A DNA stretch of 64,000 nt from Tautonia plasticadhaerens (GTDB taxonomy: Bacteria > Planctomycetota > Planctomycetia > Isosphaerales > Isosphaeraceae): the NCBI RefSeq assembly GCF_007752535.1, contig NZ_CP036426.1, positions 5,890,001 through 5,954,000 on the forward strand. The letters are read 5' to 3'. This document shows, in pieces, positions 53,364 through 63,010 of this stretch (the first letter of the stretch is position 1; the number at the start of each line of letters is the position of its first letter). Position numbers and translations under genes: made by a program. Under the pieces are notes generated by a model. It worked only from the letters and a program-made list of their open reading frames with translations, was not told where the DNA came from and did no database searches.

Positions 53364-54551
53364 TTGAGGGATGGGCTGCAATCGGTTCTCCTGGAGCCCT
53401 AACCGCTTCAGGAGCATCGACATGAAGAAGTACATCGTGACGCTCACCGCCGACGAACGCCAGGCCCTCCTCGATCTCATCTCCGCCGGCAAGGCCTCCG
53501 CTCTGAAACTGGCCCATGCCCGCATCCTCCTCAAGGCTGATGCCGCCGAGGGCGGGCCCGCCTGGCCCGACGACCGCATCGCCGAGGCCGTCGAGGTCTC
53601 TGTCGCCACCATCGAGCGGGTCCGCCAGCGGTTCGTCGAGCAGGGCCTGGAGGCCGCCCTGGTCCGCAAGACGCAGGCCCGTCCCAGCCGCCAGCGGGCC
53701 CTCGACGGCCGGGCCGAGGCGAAGTTGATCGCCCTGGCCTGCTCGGAGCCCCCCGACGGCCGCAAGGCCTGGACGATGCGATTGCTGGCCGACAAGCTCG
53801 TCGAGTTGGAGATCGTCCCCTCGATCTCCGACGAGACGGTGCGCCGCTCTTTGAAAAAAGCGAACTGAGGCCGCATCTGAAGCAGCAGTGGTGCATCCCG
53901 CCGGAGGCGAACGCCGAGTTCGTGGCGGCGATGGAGGACGTGCTGGAGGTCTACCACCGGCCCTACGACGAGACGCGACCGCTGGTCTGCCTCGACGAGG
54001 CGAGCAAGCAACTGATCGGCGAGACGGTCGTGCCGATCCCGGCAGCGCCAGGGCGGCTCGAGCGGTTCGATCACGAATACGTCCGCAACGGGACGGCCAA
54101 CCTGTTCATGGTGACGATGCCGCTGCTGGGGTGGCGTGCGGTCCACGTCACCGAGCGTCGGACGGCGTTGGACTTCGCCGAGGTGGTGCGTTGGCTGGTG
54201 GAGGAGGTGCACGAGGAGGCGGAGAAGGTCGTGCTGGTGATGGACAACCTGAACACGCACAAGATCGCCTCGCTGTACGAGGCGTTCCCGCCGGAGCGGG
54301 CCCGTCGGATCGCCGGGAAGTTGGAGATCCACCACACGCCGAAGCACGGGAGTTGGCTGAACATGGCGGAGATCGAGCTGTCGGTGCTGGCGAGGCAGTG
54401 CCTGGACCGGCGGATCGGGTCGAGCGAGGAACTGAAGCGGGAGGTCGCGGCGTGGGAGGAGGACCGCAACGAGCGGATGGTGGGCATTCGGTGGCAGTTC
54501 ACCACGGCGGATGCCCGGATCAAACTGCACCGACTATACCCGGCAACTCAA
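53364..54551 (+). mobile_element. IS630-family element (about 1188 bp) inside drmD
   Basis: Ends carry related inverted repeats beginning TTGAG (left TTGAGGGATGGG; right, reversed, TTGAGTTGCCGGG). TA follows the right end, as expected for IS630, but no TA is left at the left end, so a few target bases were lost there. It sits between codons of drmD in the same orientation. Confidence 0.85.
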
Positions 54552-54554
54552 TAG
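53422..54554 (+). CDS. IS630-family transposase, frames joined at a slippery site
   Basis: ORF A (53422-53868) gives the winged-helix/HTH half: MKKYIVTLTADERQALLDLI, VEVSVATIERVRQRFVEQGL. ORF B continues with LRPHLKQQWCIPPEANAEFV, LVCLDEASKQLIGETV (Asp), VLVMDNLNTHKIASLYEAFP (Asp) and HHTPKHGSWLNMAEIELSVL (Glu). The frames meet at TTGAAAAAAGCG (53851-53862), where a -1 slip yields LKK then S-E-L-R-P-H. This A6 slip is normal for IS630, so the element can be active. The final stop uses the TA and G of drmD. Confidence 0.85.
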
Positions 54555-56366
54555 CGGACGACCACTACTCCGACGACACGGAGTACGACGAGGCCACGTC
54601 CGACGCCCTGGACACGGCCACCCGCCTCTTCGCCGAGCCGACGGAGGAAGAGCAGGCTCTTCTTCAGCGAATGAAGGACTGGGCCAGGAAAGCCCGTGGG
54701 CAGCGGGACTCCAAGGCCAGGCAGCTCGTGGCGTGGCTGAACGAGCATCTCAAGCCCGGCGGCAAATGGTCGGACGAGCGGGTCATCATCTTCACCGAGT
54801 ATCGGGCGACCCAGAACTGGCTCCAGGAAGTGCTGGCGGTGGAGGGGTTCACGGCCGGCGACCGGCTGCTGACGATGTACGGCGGGATGGACACGGAGAA
54901 GCGGGAGGAGGTCAAGGCGGCGTTCCAGACCTCGCCGGAGGTCAGCCCGGTCCGCATCCTGCTGGCGACCGACGCCGCCTCGGAGGGCCTGGACTTCCAG
55001 AACTTCTGCCACCGGCTGATCCACTACGAGATCCCCTGGAACCCGAACCGCATGGAGCAGCGGAACGGGCGGGTGGACCGCCACGGCCAGAAGGCCGACG
55101 AGGTGCTGGTCTACCACTTCGTCGGCAAGGGATATAAGGAGCGGGCGGGCCGCCAGTCCGGCGGTCAGGCGTCAGACCTGGACGCCGACCTGGAGTTCCT
55201 GATGCGGGTGGCCCTGAAGGTGGAGACCATCCGGGAAGACCTGGGCAAGGTCGGCACGGTCATCGCCGAGCAGGTCGAGGAGGCGATGCTCGGGCGGCGG
55301 ACGACGCTGAACACCGAGAAGGCCGAGGAGGAGTCCAAGTCGATCCGCCGGATGCTCCGATTCGAGCGGGACTTGCAGAAGCAGGTCCAGGCCCTCATGC
55401 AGCAGTACCGGGAGACCCGCAAGGAACTCCGGCTCTCGCCGGAGAACATCCAGAAGGTCGTCGAGGTCGGCCTGGCGCTGGCGGGCCAGCCGCCGCTCAC
55501 CCCGACCAGGACCGACGACGGCAAGCCGTGCCTCCGGCTGCCGCCGCTGAAGGGGAGCTGGGCGGCCTGCACCGAGGGGCTGGAGCATCCGCACACGAAG
55601 GAGGTCCGCCCCGTCACGTTCGACGAGTCGGTCTCCAGGGGGCGGGACGACGTGGTGCTGGCGCACCTGAACCACCGCCTGCCCCAGATGTGCCTGCGGC
55701 TCCTGCGGGCCGAGGTCTGGGCGGAGCGGGGCCGGTCGAAGCTGCACCGGGTCACGGCCCGAGTGGTGCCGGACGGCGTGCTGGGCGCCCCGGCGGTGGT
55801 CGCCCACGCCCGCCTGGTCGTCATCGGCGGCGACAGCCACCGGCTCCACGAGGAGGTCATTGCGGCGGGAGGGCTGATCAAGGACGCCCGCTGGGGCGGG
55901 CGGCTCAACGTCGGCCAGGTCGAGGCGGCGCTGGCCGGGGCGACGGGCGAGCGGCCGTCGGAGCGGGTCCGGGCGAAGCTGCTGGAACTCTACCCCGCCC
56001 TGGCATCGTCGCTGGCCTCGGCGCTGGAGGCCCGGATGAGGGACCGGGTGGACGGCCTCCAGAAGCGGCTGGCGGAGCGGGCCGACAAGGAGGCGAGGGA
56101 CATCGAGTCGATCCTCACCGAGCTGAGGAGGTCGATCGAGGCCGAGCTGAACGACCCGGCCTACATCCAGCCGATGCTCTTCGACGACCCGGAGATGGAG
56201 CGGTTCGAGCGGAACAAGGAGGCGATGCGGGCGAGGGTGCGGGAGATCCCCGGCGAGATCGAGCGGGAGACGGCGGCGATCCGGGCGAGGTTCGCCGACC
56301 CGCAGGCCCGGATGTTCCCGGTGGCGGTGACGATGCTGATCCCAGCGACGATGGCGTGAGGAAACA

Positions 56367-57062
56367 ATGGCAATACGCCAGACAAGGATATATGCCTCTT
56401 CGAACGTCCCATACGATGACCAGCACTGGGCAGAGACGATCATGGCCAGGATTATTCAACCACTCGTTACCAACGAGAGTGGTTTGAGGTGGTTCTGGTT
56501 TACACGGTATGCCGATGTGGAGCCTGAGTTTGCCGACAGTGACGGAACGCATTATCCAGATGGATTTCACGGAGACAAATTATGCCGCAGTATTCGTCTC
56601 CGGCTCGACATCGACGACGATGCCAAGGAGTCCTTTGAAAGTAGAGGAAGCGAACTCATCGAGCGGGAAGGTTGTTGGATCGCAGACTGGAGAGACTATG
56701 GCATACAAGAACTTTGCTCGAACAGGTTTATTGGCGAAGACCGAGCAGAGGATCGTCGTGGGGAAAGGCTGAATATCGTCAAAGATTATCTAGGAAGCAT
56801 TTCCCGATTAGCATTACATGCCCTCGTTCCAGCTGACGGGGAAGGTCGGTTTCGCTTCGAGCATAATGACGACCCATTGAACATGTACGGTTCGCCTTTC
56901 TTCAGCCTCCACCATTTATTCTGCAACACCACCGAAGTGCTGCTGACAGTCCTGATTGCCAACGACGGCTCCAACCTCGTCTGCGGTACTCGACAGTACG
57001 CTCCGCAGATCCTCTACCAGAATCCTGGTCATCCTTGCGTCGAACGAAGGGTTAGATTCTAG
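56367..57062 (+). CDS. unknown protein between drmD and drmMI, 231 aa
   Basis: ATG 56367 follows the drmD stop by 7 bases; GAGGA there overlaps that stop, so translation is coupled. The gene is much lower in GC than drmD and the front of drmMI. Parts read WAETIMARIIQPLVTNESGL then RWFWFTRYADVEPEFADSDG, YPDGF, SIRLRLDIDDDAKESFESRG, then helices (IVKDYLGSISRLALHALVPA) and SLHHLFCNTTEVLLTVLIAN. The FWFTRY...IRLRL layout distantly resembles thiopeptide-type lantibiotic dehydratase C-terminal domains, but that is a weak likeness. It is an unrecognised passenger or accessory of DISARM. Confidence 0.6.
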   Translation: MAIRQTRIYASSNVPYDDQHWAETIMARIIQPLVTNESGLRWFWFTRYADVEPEFADSDGTHYPDGFHGDKLCRSIRLRLDIDDDAKESFESRGSELIEREGCWIADWRDYGIQELCSNRFIGEDRAEDRRGERLNIVKDYLGSISRLALHALVPADGEGRFRFEHNDDPLNMYGSPFFSLHHLFCNTTEVLLTVLIANDGSNLVCGTRQYAPQILYQNPGHPCVERRVRF

Positions 57063-59747
57063 GTTACAATCATGTCCATCGCCCGTCACCACGCCGAATG
57101 GCTCTCGCTCGTGCCGGTCTCGGGTCCGTTCCTGAGCCTCCCGGTGCTAATGGAGGCGTTCAACGCCGGCCTGGAGCCGCACGACCCGGAGCATTCCCGG
57201 CTCCTGCGCCAGGAGTACGGCAACTGGCTGGAGGCGTTGGAGCGACGGCGGGGCGACCCGGCACCGCATCACCAGTGGATCAGGTTCGTCCTTGGCACCA
57301 CGCTCGACCTGGACAAGCGGGTGCTGATTGAGGGGCAGGCGATCCCCCAGACGTTGCAGGTGGAGATGGCGGAGAAGCACGAGCTGCTGAGGCCCAGCTT
57401 CGTCGTCGTCGATCCCGGCACGAAGACGCCCAGGATGCTGGTGCAGGTGTACCCGAGGTCGCAGGAACTCACCAGCTACGTCACCGACTCGCCGTGGAAG
57501 GTATCGCCGGATACACGGATGACGGAGTTGCTCCACGGGACGGGCGTGCGGCTGGGGCTGGTGACGAACGGCGAGCATTGGATGCTGGTGGACGCACCGA
57601 AGGGGGAGACGACGGGGTACGCCTCTTGGTATGCGAACCTCTGGCTCGACGAGCCGATCACGCTGCGGGCGTTCCGCACGCTCCTCCAGGCCGAGCGATT
57701 CTTCAACGTCGCCGATGACCAGACGCTCGAATCGCTGCTGGCGAAGAGCGCCTCGAACCAGCAGGAGGTCACCGAGCAGCTCGGCTATCAGGTGCGGCGG
57801 GCGGTCGAGGTGCTGATCCACTCGCTCGACAAGGCCGACCAGGACTTCGGCCGGGAGCTGCTGGCCGGGGTGGGGACGGGGGTGCTGTACGAGTCGGCCC
57901 TGACGGTCATGATGCGGCTGGTGTTCCTCTTCTGCGCCGAGGAGCGGGGGCTGATCCCCAGCAAGCCGTTCCCGGTCTACGAGCAGAACTACTCCGTCTC
58001 CACGATCAGCAAGCAGCTCCGGGAGGTGGCCGACCAGCACGGCGAGGAGCTGCTCCAGCTCCGGTTCGACGCCTGGCCCCGGCTGCTGGCGGCGTTCCGG
58101 GCCGTCTACGGGGGGCTGGCGCACGACGACGCCCACATCCCGGCCTACGGCGGCAGCCTGTTCGACCCCGACCGCTTCCCGTTCCTCGAAGGCCGCAAGG
58201 CGGGGACGACCTGGCGGGAGGCCGAGGCCAACCCGCTGCCGGTGGACAACCGGACGGTGCTGCACCTGCTGGAGGCGTTGCAGCTCTTGCAGGTGCGGGT
58301 GCCGGGCGGCGGCCCCGCCGAGGCCCGGCGGGTCAGCTTCCGGGCGCTGGACATCGAGCAGATCGGCCACGTCTACGAGGGCCTGCTCGACCACACGGCC
58401 CGGCGGGCGACCGAGCCGTACCTCGGCCTGGCGGGGACTCGGGACAAGGAGCCGGAGATCACGCTGGCCGAGCTGGAGCGGCTGGCGGCCAAGGGCGAGG
58501 ACGAGCTGCTCAAGTCCCTCAAGGACGAGACCGGCCGTTCGCTGCCCGCCCTCAAGAAGGGGCTGAACGCCGAGATCGACGACCAGCTCGCCCGCCTCTT
58601 CCGCACGGCATGCCAGGGCGACGAGGCGCTGTGGGGCCGGGTGCGGCCGTTCGCCGGGCTGGTGCGGCTCGACAACTTCGGCTACCCGGTCGTCATCCCG
58701 CAGGGGAGCGTCTTCGTCACGACGGGGACCGACCGGCGCTCCAGCGGGACGCACTACACGCCCCGAGAGCTGACCGAGCCGATCGTCAAGCACACCCTGG
58801 AGCCGCTGGTCTACGTCGGCCCCGCCGAGGGCAAGCCGAGGGACCAGTGGCGGCTGAAGTCGGCCGGGGAGCTGCTCGACCTGAAGATCTGCGACATGGC
58901 CTGCGGCTCCGGGGCGTTCCTGGTGCAGGCGGCCCGCTACATGGCGGAGCGGCTCCTGGAAGCCTGGGACGAGGCGAGGAAGAAGAACCCCGCCACGCCC
59001 GGCATCACGCCGGAGGGCGAGCCGTCCGGCGGCCTGGTCACCGAGGAGCTGATCCCCGACGAGCCGGCGGAGCGGGCGACCTACGCCATGCGGATCATCG
59101 CCCAGCGGTGCCTCTACGGCGTGGACAAGAACCCGCTTGCGGCGGAGATGGCGAAGCTGTCGCTCTGGCTGCTGACGGTGGCGAAGGACAAGCCGTTCGA
59201 GTTCCTCGACCACGCCATCCGCTGCGGCGACTCGCTCGTCGGCCTCCGCAGCCTCGACCAGCTGCGGCACTACAGCCTCAAGCCGGACGCCGACGATGCG
59301 GTGCTGTTCCGGGGGCCGCTCGACCGGGCCGTGGACGAGGCGATCGACCTGCGGCTCCGGCTCGAAGGGATGCCGGCCAACTCGATCGAGGATGTCGAGC
59401 GGCAGGAGGCGTTGCTGAAGCAGGCGGACGAGAAGATCGCCAGGTTGCGGTGTGCGGCGGACCTGCTCGTGGCAGGTGAGTATTGGGGAGAAGATGCCAA
59501 GGACAAGCTGGAACGGGTCCGGCACGCCGCCGTCGTGTCGGGCCATTACGTCGAGAAAGGGCCGACCGAGGAGTTCGAGCAAGTTGCTGCCAAGGAGCGT
59601 CGGGGCCAGACGTTGTTCCACTGGCCGCTGGAATTTCCCGAAGTGGCGGTCAAGCGGAGCGGGTTCGATGCGTTTGTGGGTAATCCCCCGTTTATGGCGG
59701 GCCGAGCAATCACGGGGCAATTGGGCGACCCCTATCTTGCCATATTA

Positions 59748-60654
59748 GAAGCCCTGACAAAACCGTGTGGCATGGAGTTTGCGCCCTGGTGCTGTTTTCC
59801 TCCGAACCGAAGGAGACACCACCATGGCGAGCGCCCACATGCCGGACGAGTTCTTCGATCTGGTTGCCCACCACCTGCCGCCGGAACCGGCCATCGGCCC
59901 CTACGGCGGGCGTCCGCCGATCGGGCACCGGGTCGCCCTGCGTGTCATCTGGTTCGTCCTGGCCACCGGCAATCGCTGGGAGGATGTCCCGCAGGAACTC
60001 GGCTGCTCAGGTCGCACCGCCCATCGCCGGCTGCGGGCCTGGGAGGAGGCCGGCATCTGGGACCGCCTCCATGCCGACCTGCTGAGGCTGCTCCGCAAGG
60101 CTGGCAAGCTGGAGACCGACACGGTGGTCGTCGACGGCGTGACGGTGCGGGCCTCCGGCGGCGGCGAGGCGACCGGCCCGAGCCCCGTCGACCGCAGCAG
60201 GAAGGGCACGAAGCACACGGTGATGGTCAGTCGCACCGGAGTGCCGCTGGCGATCCGCACCGCCGGGGCCAACGAGAGCGACCACCGCCAGATCATCCCG
60301 CTGGTGCTCGACTTCCCGAGCGTCGCCGGCAAACCGGGCAGGCCGAAGCAGTTGCCGGATGACCTGTATGCCGACCGGGGCTACGACAGCGAGGGGACGA
60401 GGGCGTTACTGCGTTGGATGGGCATCGAGCCGCACATCGCCAAGCGTCGGACACCGCACGGCAGCGGGCTGGGCAAGGTCCGCTGGGTGGTGGAGCGGAC
60501 GATCGGCTGGATCAAGGGCCTGCGGCGGATGCGGGTGCGGTACGACCGGCTGGGGGTGATCCAGGACGCCTGGACGACCCTGGCGGCCTGTGTCATCTGC
60601 TTCCGTATCCTCCACCAGGATGTGATGTGATTCACCCGGTTTTGTCAGGGCTTC
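59748..60654 (+). mobile_element. IS5-family element, copy 3 (907 bp), inside drmMI
   Basis: Same terminal repeats and length as copies 1 and 2; TTA duplicated at 59745-59747 and 60655-60657. Same orientation as drmMI. No decay is visible, and removal with one TTA restores drmMI exactly, so the insertion is recent. Confidence 0.95.
59824..60630 (+). CDS. IS5-family transposase, 268 aa (copy 3)
   Basis: Same protein as at 17137-17943, with all DDE motifs and the AAGGAGA ribosome site intact. A long apparent ORF (57072-60362) is an artefact that joins drmMI to a wrong frame of this gene. Transcription from drmMI runs in the same direction, so both could share a message. Confidence 0.9.
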   Translation: MASAHMPDEFFDLVAHHLPPEPAIGPYGGRPPIGHRVALRVIWFVLATGNRWEDVPQELGCSGRTAHRRLRAWEEAGIWDRLHADLLRLLRKAGKLETDTVVVDGVTVRASGGGEATGPSPVDRSRKGTKHTVMVSRTGVPLAIRTAGANESDHRQIIPLVLDFPSVAGKPGRPKQLPDDLYADRGYDSEGTRALLRWMGIEPHIAKRRTPHGSGLGKVRWVVERTIGWIKGLRRMRVRYDRLGVIQDAWTTLAACVICFRILHQDVM

Positions 60655-62149
60655 TTACGGTCAATCGCTGGAAGCAGTGTAGGACAGACAGACCTTTGTG
60701 CTTATTTCTTTAGACGATCGTATGACCTTCTTCGAGCTGAGTCGGCGTTTGCGTTCGTTGCCACGAACACCATCTGCCAAGGAGATACAAGTTCTGTTGC
60801 CCTCGCCAGCCTTCTCAGTCAGGGCGGCACAATCTTTCGTGCGATAGCCTCGCAAAGATGGCCCGGCGAGGCTGCGGTATTCATCAGTCTTGTGCATGTC
60901 TACAAGGGAAGTTGGAATGGCTCGTCGTTCCTGGACAACAAAACCGTTGAACTCATTGACTCTAAACTACAACCTCTCTCGATAGAGGCCGACCCACAAC
61001 CGTTGGTGGTAAACGCTGGAAAGAGCTTCAAGGGCTACGATATTGGGGGCTTGGGATTCACCATGGCCCCTGACGAATACAAATCCTTCCTCGACCGCCA
61101 CCCAGAGGAATTCTCTGTTATCCATCCCTACATTAACGGACTCGATTTCTATTCTTCGCCCACTCAGCATCCGAGTAGATATGCCATTAACTTCGTTGAA
61201 ATGACCTTGGAAGAAGCGGCAGCCTTTCCTGCTTCTCTTCAACGTGTACGGGAACTGGTCAAACCACAAAGAGATAAGGCAAGTCCGCTAGGAAGCCGAG
61301 AGAGATGGTGGCTCTGCGCCAGAAACCGTCCTGCAATGAGGAGAGCCATCGAACATTGCGACCGTGTTCTGGCAAAAACTCAGACAAGCAAAACATGGGC
61401 GTTTTCGTTTCTACCATCTCATTATCTCTTTGATCAGAAGCTCGTCGTGATTCCGAGCGATGACTGGAAACTGTTCGCAGTCTTGCAGTCAGAGATTCAT
61501 TACTTTTGGGCCGAGCGGCAAGGATCATCTCTAAAGGGTGACATGGCGTATACGCCGACGGATTGTTTTCAAACATTTCCGTTTCCCGTCTCTGAGTCGT
61601 TGTCTTCAGCAGGAGCTGATCTCATAGGATGCAACTACTATGACGTTCGGCAGGGAATTATGCAGGCCAGAGATGAGGGTTTAACCGCTACATATAATCG
61701 TTTCCACAACGCTGATGACACTTCCGCCGATATACAAGATCTTCGAGACCTTCAAGTCGTGATGGATCAGGCTGCCGCCACCGCTTACGGCTGGACTGAT
61801 ATCACCCTCGACCATGGCTTCCATGAAACCAAGCAAGGCGTTCGCTTCACCATCAGCGAACCCGCTCGTCGAGAAGTCCTTCAACGTCTGCTGAAGCTCA
61901 ATCACGAACGCTATGCTGAGGAAGTCGAGCAGGGACTCCACGGCAAGAGTGGTACTTCCATGAAGGCGACGCCGAAACGGAAGGCCCCCAGCAAGTTGGG
62001 CAAGGCAATCCCTGCGCTCTTCGACGTGGAGGATGACGACGCATGATCCGGGCCACCGGGAATACCGTCCCATCCCCTCATCATCTCCGTGCCAGACTCG
62101 AAGTCTTGATCTTTGGCGACCTAGCGGGATGGGGAGGTCTCACGCTCGC

Positions 62150-62923
62150 ATGAGTTCCAGGAAGCCCCGAGAACACTCTTCAGCTCAGACCTGCAATGCA
62201 GTGATGCTGGGCATGTTGCGTGACGCCCGAGCCTTGGTGCATCGGAATGCGGAGTCATTCCATGAGGCTGCGGCGATCCTCGAACACGTTGGGCAAATGC
62301 ACGAAGGAGTCGTCAAAGATGGGTTGGGTGGCTACAAGGCCACGATCTGCAATCTGGCTCGACGAGCGCCGGTAATACAGAGCGAACGCATCGAAGCCCT
62401 GTTCGATACGGTAAAAAACGCCCGGAATGACTCCGTTCACTCGGGGGACTTCATTCGACACCATGCCATTCGCCTCGTGGAACTGCTCTTGGTGCTTGAG
62501 GAAGGGTTGTCGATGTCTGCGAAGATTGCCGAGGACTTGATGGTTCGGAACCCGACGACCGTTGAACCCTGGCACAACATCGCCGCCGTCCGCCGGGCGA
62601 TGCTCGGAAACTCCTACTCGTTCTTGCCGGTCCGGGACACAAACGGCGTCTGGAAACTGCTCTCCGATGTCGCTGTCGTGAAGTACTTGAGGCCAGCCGA
62701 CAACTCCGGGAACAAAAGCCTACGGAACAAACTGCTCGGGAAGCCGCTGAACGAGATCCTCGAAGCAGGCGACATCGAATTGACGGAGTGCAAGTGCTAC
62801 GCTCCGAACAAGAACATCGGAGACATCAAGAAAATCATAACCATGCTGCCTGCGCTGATCGTCGAGAAGGATGGCAATAAGGAACGCCTCGTGGGAATCC
62901 TGACGGCCTTCGACCTCCTGTGA
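62150..62923 (+). CDS. unknown two-domain protein (helical + CBS-like) in the DISARM locus, 257 aa
   Basis: N-terminal 110 residues are helical: SSAQTCNAVMLGMLRDARAL, ALFDTVKNARNDSVHSGDFI, RHHAIRLVELLLVLEEGLSM. The ARNDSVHSGDFIRHH stretch resembles HEPN/DUF4145-type helical domains. The second half looks like a CBS pair: LMVRNPTTVEPWHNIAAVRR, YSFLPVRDTNGVWKLLSDV and ALIVEKDGNKERLVGILTAF. CBS domains bind adenosyl nucleotides and act as sensors. It lies about 100 bases after drmMI and 87 bases before drmA. GC is low, like the back of drmMI. ATG 62150 has GGGGAGG but with long spacing. Confidence 0.6.
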   Translation: MSSRKPREHSSAQTCNAVMLGMLRDARALVHRNAESFHEAAAILEHVGQMHEGVVKDGLGGYKATICNLARRAPVIQSERIEALFDTVKNARNDSVHSGDFIRHHAIRLVELLLVLEEGLSMSAKIAEDLMVRNPTTVEPWHNIAAVRRAMLGNSYSFLPVRDTNGVWKLLSDVAVVKYLRPADNSGNKSLRNKLLGKPLNEILEAGDIELTECKCYAPNKNIGDIKKIITMLPALIVEKDGNKERLVGILTAFDLL

Positions 62924-63010
62924 AACCGGCGGCGGGAACCACGCCGCCTTCAAGCGTTTGGGGCCTGCTCTATCGACCATCTGGCAAGAAAGATCGCCTG
63001 CGAGGAACTC

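Larger units (their letters stand above)
51981..56359 (+). pseudogene. drmD: drmD, SNF2-like helicase of DISARM, split by IS630
   Basis: Class 1 DISARM helicase. N-terminal lobe: EDYQLDPVVRAIQMPRVNLL, DDVGLGKTIEAGMVALELI (Walker A, about 145), ICDEAHNC (about 261) and FLTATPHNGYRESFG. C-terminal lobe: IIFTEYRATQNWLQEVL, LLATDAASEGLDFQNF and RNGRVDRHGQK. Restored, it would be about 1060 aa, usual for DrmD. An IS630 element (53364-54551) lies after ATDD (left) and before ADDHYSDD (right), separating the two lobes; the left fragment ends early at 53402. Start ATG 51981 fits the conserved N-terminus (VRSRRWVVNEV). In the current state it should be inactive. Confidence 0.9.
57072..62046 (+). pseudogene. 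drmMI: drmMI, DISARM N6-adenine methylase, split by IS5 copy 3
   Basis: Class 1 DISARM methylase. The long N-terminal region precedes motif I DMACGSGAFLVQAARYM (about residue 606) and motif IV FDAFVGNPPF (about 868-873). IS5 copy 3 lies 20 codons later, after PYLAIL (59745-59747 TTA). If the IS and one TTA are removed, the frame goes on as RSIAGSSVGQTDLCAYFFRR, FVATNTICQGD and VYKGSWNGSSF, giving about 1354 aa, a normal DrmMI length. The stretch from about 59.5 kb on is lower in GC than the front. An internal GTG (60892) could start a C-terminal piece. Confidence 0.9.

Noticed and set aside
53851-53868. Frameshift mutation in the IS630 transposase
   Set aside because: The A6 slippery sequence at the ORF overlap is the normal programmed frameshift of this family.
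51699-54530. A 943-aa open frame on the minus strand across drmD and the IS630 element
   Set aside because: It is a shadow frame produced by the GC3 bias of drmD and the transposase. It has no domains or ribosome site and crosses an IS border.
53888-56359. An 823-aa plus-strand ORF that begins inside the IS630 element
   Set aside because: Its first 220 residues are an out-of-frame reading of the transposase. Only the part from 54554 is drmD.
57147-59720. An 857-aa open frame on the minus strand opposite drmMI
   Set aside because: Composition-driven antisense frame of drmMI. It is Pro/Arg/Leu-rich without any fold-like pattern.
57072-60362. A single 1096-aa protein that appears to join drmMI to another domain
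   Set aside because: The last 200 residues are a wrong reading frame of the IS5 transposase. The join is the IS insertion, not a fusion.
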